Source: an uncultured Clostridia bacterium
Lineage (GTDB): Bacteria > Bacillota > Clostridia > Peptostreptococcales > Anaerovoracaceae
Direction: 5' to 3'
DNA length: 35,438 nucleotides
NCBI GenBank assembly: GCA_938009115.1
Contig: CALLHZ010000043.1
Location: 1-35,438 of the forward strand
How positions within the stretch are numbered: the first letter of the stretch is position 1; each line of letters begins with the position of its first letter. Below, in pieces: positions 30,775 through 35,438 of the stretch. The notes beneath the pieces were generated by a model. The model was not told the DNA's origin. It did no database searches and worked only from the letters and a program-made list of their open reading frames with translations. The position numbers and the translations under genes were made by a program.

Positions 30775-31148
30775 AATCGGAAACCCTCCAATAACAGTTC
30801 CTTGATATCATGCTTTTCCAAATGGTCTTCGTCCGGTCCCGTGATCACGGTGAGCTCATCGCCGAATTCGTACATGAACTGTCGGCAGATGCCGCAGGGC
30901 CAGGCTTTGGCGCCGTTGCTGGCAACGGCAATGGCTTTGAAGTTCCGATGGCCGTCGGAAATCGCTTTCACAAAAGCCGTTCTCTCCGCGCAGATGGTGG
31001 CGCCGAAAGAAGAATTTTCCACATTGACGCCGGTGTACACTTCTCCGCTGTCCGTGAGCAGTGCAGCCCCTACCATAAAGTCAGAATAAGGCGCGTAGGC
31101 ATTCACCAAGGCATCCTTTGCCAGCCGAAACAACGATTTTTCATCCAA
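30771..31148 (-). CDS. cdd: Cytidine deaminase
   Basis: A 125-residue enzyme that deaminates cytidine and deoxycytidine in pyrimidine salvage. The zinc site is seen in ICAERTAF (Cys ligand and catalytic Glu) and PCGICRQ. It is the small tetrameric type. The start is TTG (31148-31146) after GGGAGGCGATAACC; the ATG four bases downstream is out of frame. It overlaps ybeY by 8 bases and era by 4. Confidence 0.94.
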   Translation of the reverse strand: MDEKSLFRLAKDALVNAYAPYSDFMVGAALLTDSGEVYTGVNVENSSFGATICAERTAFVKAISDGHRNFKAIAVASNGAKAWPCGICRQFMYEFGDELTVITGPDEDHLEKHDIKELLLEGFRL

Positions 31149-31620
31149 GGTTATCGCCTCCCATATCTTTTCTGGACAGTCCCATTTGTTCCATGACAGC
31201 CTCTTCTTTCAGCCGCATCGCCCGCCGCTGATCTTCTTCCAAATGATCATAGCCCAGCAGATGAAACATGCTGTGGGTGAAAAGGTACAAGAGCTCGCGC
31301 TCCGGGGAATGGCCGTACTCCCTGGCCTGTTCTTCCGCCACAGCTCTGCAGATCACCACGTCGCCCAGATTGATCTCACCCCCGCCTCTCAGATCAGACA
31401 GGCTTTCGAACTGGGGGAAAGAAAGAACGTCTGTGCTTTCGTCTTTCTGCCGGTACTCCAGATTCAGCCGGCGGATCTCTTCCGTGTCGACAAAAGTGAC
31501 ACTAACGGAAAGATCGGAGGGGTCCAATCCTTCCGCCTGCGCGCACAGCTCTGCAGCCTTCTGCATGCTTTTTGCGATTTCCGGCTCCTGAGCCGAATCG
31601 GTATCAAAATAAATGAACAT
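31141..31620 (-). CDS. ybeY: Endoribonuclease YbeY (16S rRNA maturation)
   Basis: A 159-residue metalloprotein required for rRNA processing and ribosome quality control. The zinc motif HSMFHLLGYDH supplies three histidines in the family spacing, with FVDTEEIRRLNLEYRQKDESTDVLSFP as the other conserved block. The ATG at 31620 is one base after the phoH stop, with GAGGAATAAC in front. It overlaps cdd by 8 bases. Confidence 0.96.
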   Translation of the reverse strand: MFIYFDTDSAQEPEIAKSMQKAAELCAQAEGLDPSDLSVSVTFVDTEEIRRLNLEYRQKDESTDVLSFPQFESLSDLRGGGEINLGDVVICRAVAEEQAREYGHSPERELLYLFTHSMFHLLGYDHLEEDQRRAMRLKEEAVMEQMGLSRKDMGGDNLG

Positions 31621-31621
31621 G

Positions 31622-32590
31622 TTATTCCTCGTTCCATTCCGGATGCTTCTTCAAATAACGGTCGTAAGCGTTGACGATCCGACGAACCAGCGGGTGGCGG
31701 ACCACATCGCTGTCGGTGAGCATGGCGAAAGTGATGCCCTCCACGTCTTTCAGCACATTCATCGCATCGATCAAACCGGAACGGCGGCCCCGGGGCAGAT
31801 CGATCTGGGTGATGTCCCCGGTGACGATCACTTTGGATCCAAAGCCCATTCGTGTCAGGAACATTTTCATTTGTTCCTTCGTGGCATTCTGCGCCTCATC
31901 CAATATGATGAAAGCATTGTCCAATGTCCGTCCGCGCATATAAGCCAAAGGCACGACCTCAATGGTCTCTTTTTCTTTGAGCCGAAGCGCGCTGTCCCGC
32001 CCAAGTATGTCGTAAAGGGCATCATACAGCGGCCGCAGATAAGGGTCGACTTTCTCCTGGAGGTCTCCGGGAAGAAAGCCCAAACGCTCGCCGGCTTCCA
32101 CTGCCGGCCGGGCCAGAATGATTTTTTCCACTTCCTTGTTCTTGAGGGCCTGAATGGCCATCGCCACGGCGATATAAGTCTTCCCGGTTCCGGCAGGTCC
32201 GATGCCGAAAACGATATCGTTGTTTTTAGCGGCCTGGACATAGTCTTTCTGTCCCAGGGTTTTGGCTTTCAGCGGACGTCCGCGATGTGTAAAGCAAATG
32301 ACGTCCTTGGAGAGCGTACTCTGGGTATAAGAGACGCCATCCTTGGAAAGCTCCATGATGTAACTGACCTTTTGCTCGTCCAAAAGCTGTCCGCTGTCCA
32401 CCACGGTGAACAGCTCGTTGATGATCTGCCCGGCCCGCTCAGCTTCGTCGCCCCGGATCAGAATCTCATCGCCACGAAGCACGATCTCCACGCCGCAATC
32501 TTTTTCGATGCTTTTCAGGTTGACATCCAGGATGCCGAACACCTCATTGTGTGCCACGGACTGGACCGGTATCATTCGTAATTCGCTCAA
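31622..32590 (-). CDS. phoH: PhoH-like ATPase
   Basis: A 322-residue protein with a P-loop (GIGPAGTGKTYIAVAMAI) and Walker B (FIILDEAQNAT). The C-terminal block IVTGDITQIDLPRGRRSGL is typical of the PhoH family linked to ybeY; RNA helicase/ribonuclease-type roles are suspected. The best start is TTG at 32590-32588, five bases after GAGGAGG, giving a protein about the size of B. subtilis PhoH. The ATG five codons later lacks a ribosome site. It is the first gene of the unit ending at ppdK. Confidence 0.92.
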   Translation of the reverse strand: MSELRMIPVQSVAHNEVFGILDVNLKSIEKDCGVEIVLRGDEILIRGDEAERAGQIINELFTVVDSGQLLDEQKVSYIMELSKDGVSYTQSTLSKDVICFTHRGRPLKAKTLGQKDYVQAAKNNDIVFGIGPAGTGKTYIAVAMAIQALKNKEVEKIILARPAVEAGERLGFLPGDLQEKVDPYLRPLYDALYDILGRDSALRLKEKETIEVVPLAYMRGRTLDNAFIILDEAQNATKEQMKMFLTRMGFGSKVIVTGDITQIDLPRGRRSGLIDAMNVLKDVEGITFAMLTDSDVVRHPLVRRIVNAYDRYLKKHPEWNEE

Positions 32591-32630
32591 ATAGGCCTCC
32601 TCATGGATGCGCAAAGGATATTGATTGATA

Positions 32631-32639
32631 ATTATACCA
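32631..32639 (-). promoter_or_regulatory. Extended -10 promoter of the phoH operon
   Basis: TGGTATAAT (32639-32631, minus strand) gives a perfect TATAAT with the TGn extension; no good -35 is seen. It directly follows the preceding terminator hairpin, so its upstream part overlaps the stem. Confidence 0.6.
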
Positions 32640-32640
32640 T

Positions 32641-32668
32641 AAAAATAGCCCGTACACGGGCTATTTTT
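32641..32668 (-). terminator. Terminator after the opine-dehydrogenase-like gene
   Basis: A 12-base stem (32641-32652 with 32657-32668), a 4-base loop and a run of T on the minus strand, 29 bases after the stop codon at 32697. T-rich arms make it possibly active both ways. Confidence 0.82.
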
Positions 32669-32696
32669 TGCATTTTGGGCCAAGGTTTGCGTCGGA

Positions 32697-33773
32697 TCAG
32701 AACTTATGGACGAGTTCCTGCAGGTCATAGCGATCCAGACCCAGCTTCGCCAGTGTTCTGGCCCCTTCTTTTCGGTAGTCGCGCTCCATGAGCACTGATA
32801 TGATATTGATGAGGGAATCCATAATAGGGGTCTCAATACCGATATGGCGGGCAAAATCCGTCATGTAGACCAGCCCATAGCCCACATCCTCATTGAAATA
32901 ACGATAATCCAGCGAATGCTGAGCCATGATTCCTTTATAACCGGGCGCCGTGGAATAGCCGATGTCGTAGCTGTCGATGGCCTGATAACCCTGCAGCATG
33001 CCAAGCTCGGTGTCTCTCATGATATGAACGCCCAGTTTTGCGCCGATGGCGATCTTTTCGTCATCCACGGCCTTGATCAGCCGTCCTACGGCTGGCGTCA
33101 CGCCCTCCTCGTAAAACAGGAAATTTCCTCCGGTCCGTTCGATCAGCGCTACGTTCAGAAGAGAAACGGCCGGATGGATCACCGGGTTGGCATTCTGGAA
33201 GCTTGTCTGCCACACATTGTCCACCAGCTCCATGGTATCGTGGACCGGATGGACTATTTCGAACACTTTCCTGTTGCAGGAAGACGGAAGCGCTGCGATA
33301 TAGAGGCCTCCTTTCAACCGATTGTGAATAAATACCGTGCCGGGCTCCACCAGGCGCGCCGCATAAGGAAGTGTGGATGTTTCGGCGACGATGATCCGCT
33401 CGTCCAAAAGATCAAGGCCCAAACCCTGCTTGAAGACGATGGCGCCGGAAAAAGAGGCTGGGCATACCACAAAAACCTGCCCCTCCCGGGCGTAAGGCTT
33501 GCAAGCCCTTGCAAAGGGCTCCGTGCTGTAGGCAGGGCCTACTGCAATGATCAGTCCGGCTCCGTCCAGGACCCGGTCGATCTCGCTGCCGGCATAGGCC
33601 ACAGGCGCAAAACCTTCCATTTCACCCTGACACTCGACGCCGCCTTTTGCGGCGATCCCCTGGATGACATCAAACTGCGGAAAATCGAACATCCATACTT
33701 CGTGACCGGCTCTCGACCATTCAAAGGCCGCCGCGTGAGCTCCGTTTCCTGATCCCAGAATAGCAACTTTCAT
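32697..33773 (-). CDS. NAD/NADP octopine/opine dehydrogenase family protein
   Basis: A 358-residue dehydrogenase with an N-terminal Rossmann fold, MKVAILGSGNGAHAAAFEWSRAGHEVWMFD (GxGxxA at 7-12). Its C-terminal opine-dehydrogenase domain has NANPVIHPAVSLLNVALIERTGG (conserved His and Asn) and FYEEGVTPAVGRLIKAVDDE. Family members reductively join an amino acid to a keto acid or act in reverse, but the substrate here is unknown. The ATG at 33773 has AGGAGGACAAT upstream. A sigma-54 promoter lies about 70 bases upstream, and a sigma-54 activator gene is divergent, so expression is probably triggered by a metabolite sensed by that activator. Confidence 0.85.
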   Translation of the reverse strand: MKVAILGSGNGAHAAAFEWSRAGHEVWMFDFPQFDVIQGIAAKGGVECQGEMEGFAPVAYAGSEIDRVLDGAGLIIAVGPAYSTEPFARACKPYAREGQVFVVCPASFSGAIVFKQGLGLDLLDERIIVAETSTLPYAARLVEPGTVFIHNRLKGGLYIAALPSSCNRKVFEIVHPVHDTMELVDNVWQTSFQNANPVIHPAVSLLNVALIERTGGNFLFYEEGVTPAVGRLIKAVDDEKIAIGAKLGVHIMRDTELGMLQGYQAIDSYDIGYSTAPGYKGIMAQHSLDYRYFNEDVGYGLVYMTDFARHIGIETPIMDSLINIISVLMERDYRKEGARTLAKLGLDRYDLQELVHKF

Positions 33774-33842
33774 ATTGTCCTCCTGATTTTCAAACTTCTA
33801 TACTGCGGTTACAACGGCAATCACCGTTCCATGTTGATATAT

Positions 33843-33858
33843 AGCAATTATTGTGCCA
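33843..33858 (-). promoter_or_regulatory. Sigma-54 promoter of the opine-dehydrogenase-like gene
   Basis: TGGCACA-ATAA-TTGCT on the minus strand matches the -24/-12 consensus (TGGCACG-N4-TTGCW) at all positions but one. The GG (33857-33856) and GC (33845-33844) pairs are 12 bases apart. The expected start is near 33832, about 60 bases before the ATG. Confidence 0.85.
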
Positions 33859-33914
33859 AATAAAAAAACAACCGTAATATATTGCATTTGAAGACTTTTG
33901 AGGAAGCGCATCCC

Positions 33915-33935
33915 GGAATGAATCGTTTTCATTTC
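33915..33935. promoter_or_regulatory. Candidate enhancer site (or cre-like site) in the divergent region
   Basis: AATGAA (33917-33922) and TTCATT (33928-33933) are separated by five bases, giving a perfect dyad about 93 bases upstream of the sigma-54 start. This is the right distance for an enhancer bound by the divergent activator. On the minus strand the same bases read TGAAAACGATTCAT, matching 12 of 14 positions of the CcpA cre consensus. Which protein binds is open. Confidence 0.45.
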
Positions 33936-33953
33936 ACGGAAAGACAAAAAATT

Positions 33954-33982
33954 TTGACGAAAGCGCCGAAAGATGGTAAAAT
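33954..33982 (+). promoter_or_regulatory. Sigma-A promoter of the sigma-54 activator gene
   Basis: TTGACG (33954-33959), 17-base spacer and TAAAAT (33977-33982), followed by GAGGAGGG and the ATG at 34007. The leader is about 18 bases. Confidence 0.7.
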
Positions 33983-34006
33983 TTTTTTGACGAGGAGGGA
34001 AAGGAT

Positions 34007-35383
34007 ATGTTGGCCAAATACGCAGATCAAATCCTGAATATTTTCAATTATGTGGACAGCGCCCTGATCACCGACAAGGACGGCATTGTCCGCTATTACC
34101 ATTTGGTCCGGCCGGACATGAACAGCATGAAGCCCCACGAAATGCTGGGAAAATCCATTTTTGACGTATACAAGAATCTGACAAAAGAAAACAGCATCGT
34201 CTGGAGTGTTCTCAAAACCGGGAAACCCCAGCTGAACGTGCCCCAGCGGTTTACGACCTACAATGACGAGACCATCGACGGGATCATCAGCGCCCTCCCC
34301 CTGATCGAAAAAGGCAAAATCATCGGCGCGGTGGAAGTAGCAAGCTATCAAAAGGAAAAGATCGTTCTCTCCACGACGAAGCTCGACAGGCCCAGGGAAC
34401 TCTATGGCCTGGAGGATCTGATCGGCCATTCCGAAAAGATGCTTCGGCTCAAAGAGCAGATCTGGAAGGTGTCCAAGACCGATTCCAATGTGCTGATCTA
34501 TGGAGAAACGGGCACCGGAAAAGAACTGGTGGCCCAGTCTTTGCATAAGGAAGGCGCCCGAAGCGCGGAAAAGTTTATTTCCCAGAATTGCGCAGCCATC
34601 CCCCCCTCTCTGCTGGAAAGCATCCTGTTTGGCACAGTCAAGGGAAGCTTTACCGGCGCGGAAAACCGCAAGGGCCTATTCGAAGTGGCCGACGGCGGCA
34701 CCCTATTTTTGGATGAGATCAATTCCATGGACTTGAATCTGCAGGCAAAGCTGCTCAAGGCCATCGAAGAAAAACGCATCACCCGGGTAGGGGGCGAGGG
34801 GCCTATCGATGTGGATGTCCGTATCCTTTCGGCAGCGAATAAATCACCGATCCAGTGCGTGGAAGACAAGACGCTTCGGGAAGATCTGTTCTACCGTATC
34901 GGCGCTGTCCAGCTGCGGATCCCGCCCCTTCGGGAACGAAGAGAAGATATTGAAGAATTGACGGATTATTTTGTCCAGATGTACAACAGGAAGATGGACA
35001 GCGACATCCGGGGTGTCGCAGAAGAAGTCAGCCAACTGTTTCGCACCTATCATTGGCCAGGGAATGTCCGCGAACTGAAAAGCATCATCGAAAGCGGTTT
35101 CAATCTGACCTCAGGGAACTATATTTTAAAGGAAGACCTGCCGGACTATCTCTGGAACCGTGTGGAAAACAATACGATCACCTATCCTCTTGGAAAAGGA
35201 AAATCACTGAAGGAGATCCTGGAGGGGATCGAGCGAGATATCCTGATCGACGCCATCGCCAGCAGCCACAGCTTTGCAGAAGCAGCTCGCCTGCTCCGTC
35301 TCTCCAAGCAATCGTTTTATTACAAACTCAAAAAACACGGACTCGCAGGCGATCAGCCTTTGGAGCCAGGACAAACGTATTAA
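34007..35383 (+). CDS. Sigma-54-dependent transcriptional activator (PAS - AAA+ - Fis-type HTH)
   Basis: A 458-residue enhancer-binding protein. Residues about 1-115 are a PAS-type sensor domain (NIFNYVDSALITDKDGIVRYY). The AAA+ module (about 135-365) has Walker A GETGTGKE (166-173), the sigma-54 contact loop GSFTGA (213-218, Ser for the usual Ala) and Walker B GTLFLDEI (231-238). The C-terminal helix-turn-helix (about 418-446) is AEAARLLRLSKQSFYYKLKKHG. This is the RocR-like class, regulating amino-acid use in Bacillota. It is divergent from the opine dehydrogenase and very likely controls it. The start is the ATG at 34007 with GGAGGGAAAGG before it. No receiver domain is present, so it responds to a ligand or interaction, not to phosphorylation by a partner kinase. 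Confidence 0.95.
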   Translation: MLAKYADQILNIFNYVDSALITDKDGIVRYYHLVRPDMNSMKPHEMLGKSIFDVYKNLTKENSIVWSVLKTGKPQLNVPQRFTTYNDETIDGIISALPLIEKGKIIGAVEVASYQKEKIVLSTTKLDRPRELYGLEDLIGHSEKMLRLKEQIWKVSKTDSNVLIYGETGTGKELVAQSLHKEGARSAEKFISQNCAAIPPSLLESILFGTVKGSFTGAENRKGLFEVADGGTLFLDEINSMDLNLQAKLLKAIEEKRITRVGGEGPIDVDVRILSAANKSPIQCVEDKTLREDLFYRIGAVQLRIPPLRERREDIEELTDYFVQMYNRKMDSDIRGVAEEVSQLFRTYHWPGNVRELKSIIESGFNLTSGNYILKEDLPDYLWNRVENNTITYPLGKGKSLKEILEGIERDILIDAIASSHSFAEAARLLRLSKQSFYYKLKKHGLAGDQPLEPGQTY

Positions 35384-35407
35384 AAAGGACGGCTATGCCG
35401 TCCTTTT
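35383..35407. terminator. Bidirectional terminator after the activator gene
   Basis: An 11-base perfect stem (35383-35393 with 35397-35407) and a 3-base loop, with T on both strands. The activator stop codon overlaps its left edge. It could also serve a minus-strand gene ending at 35412. Confidence 0.8.
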
Positions 35408-35411
35408 GTTT

Positions 35412-35438
35412 CTAGTATTTTTTGTTTGCCTTCTTGCG
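35412..35438 (-). CDS. Possible C-terminal end of a minus-strand gene
   Basis: Reading from the right edge on the minus strand gives eight residues, RKKANKKY, then TAG at 35414-35412, followed five bases later by a hairpin that could end transcription. The basic tail and the terminator placement are suggestive, but eight codons are too few to prove a gene. Confidence 0.25.
   Translation of the reverse strand, partial: RKKANKKY

Noticed and set aside
31613..32581. Long open frame on the plus strand opposite phoH
   Set aside because: It is a shadow of the conserved PhoH gene; the product lacks recognisable motifs.
1..35438. Signs of a mobile element, prophage, CRISPR array, tRNA or rRNA
   Set aside because: No transposase, integrase, terminal inverted repeats, regularly spaced repeats, or cloverleaf-like sequence was seen on either strand.

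Overview
The window is chromosomal DNA from a Gram-positive anaerobe, most likely class Clostridia (Bacillota), of moderate to high GC. Four things support this: an IspH-ribosomal protein S1 fusion, pyruvate phosphate dikinase, the cluster phoH-ybeY-cdd-era-recO-DUF4342-glyS-ppdK, and strong AGGAGG-type ribosome binding sites. Genus cannot be set from the sequence alone. I see no rRNA, tRNA, CRISPR, insertion sequence or phage genes. Coding density is high, and many junctions are 4-base stop/start overlaps.

Layout. (1) 1-6313, minus strand: a complete D-glucuronate catabolic operon, uxaC - bicupin - uxuB - uxuA - eda - kdgK (kdgK runs off the left edge). It takes glucuronate through fructuronate, mannonate, KDG and KDPG to pyruvate plus glyceraldehyde-3-phosphate. 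(2) 6425-10411, minus: rarA, the ispH-rpsA fusion and a shikimate-kinase-like gene. The rarA promoter places the start of transcription at the ATG, so the mRNA looks leaderless. (3) 10614-10793, plus: a small zinc-ribbon protein, divergent from rarA. (4) 10857-18266, minus: a Gram-positive Tad (Flp-type) pilus operon of nine genes: tadZ, tadA, tadB, an enlarged tadC, a short Flp-like pilin, two TadE-like proteins, DUF5702 and DUF6382. (5) 18414-22076, plus: a four-gene sugar operon, SgcQ/BtpA-like, LyxK-like kinase, SgcE-like epimerase and AraD-like 4-epimerase. (6) 22200-24160, minus: a YtrA-type GntR regulator with an ABC transporter. (7) 24329-32590, minus: phoH, ybeY, cdd, era, recO, DUF4342, glyS, ppdK as one probable transcription unit. 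(8) 32697-35383: an opine/octopine-dehydrogenase-family gene with a near-perfect sigma-54 promoter, divergent from a PAS/AAA+/Fis-type sigma-54 activator.

The most interesting regions are four. The operon at 18414-22076 joins sgc-type genes of unknown role with LyxK- and AraD-like enzymes and suggests an L-ketopentose route. The TadC platform protein carries an apparent Ig-like domain between two membrane segments. The sigma-54 opine dehydrogenase/activator pair is a self-contained regulatory unit. The rarA control region combines a leaderless start with repeated elements shared with a divergent gene. Function calls rest on motif recognition by eye; no database search was run.
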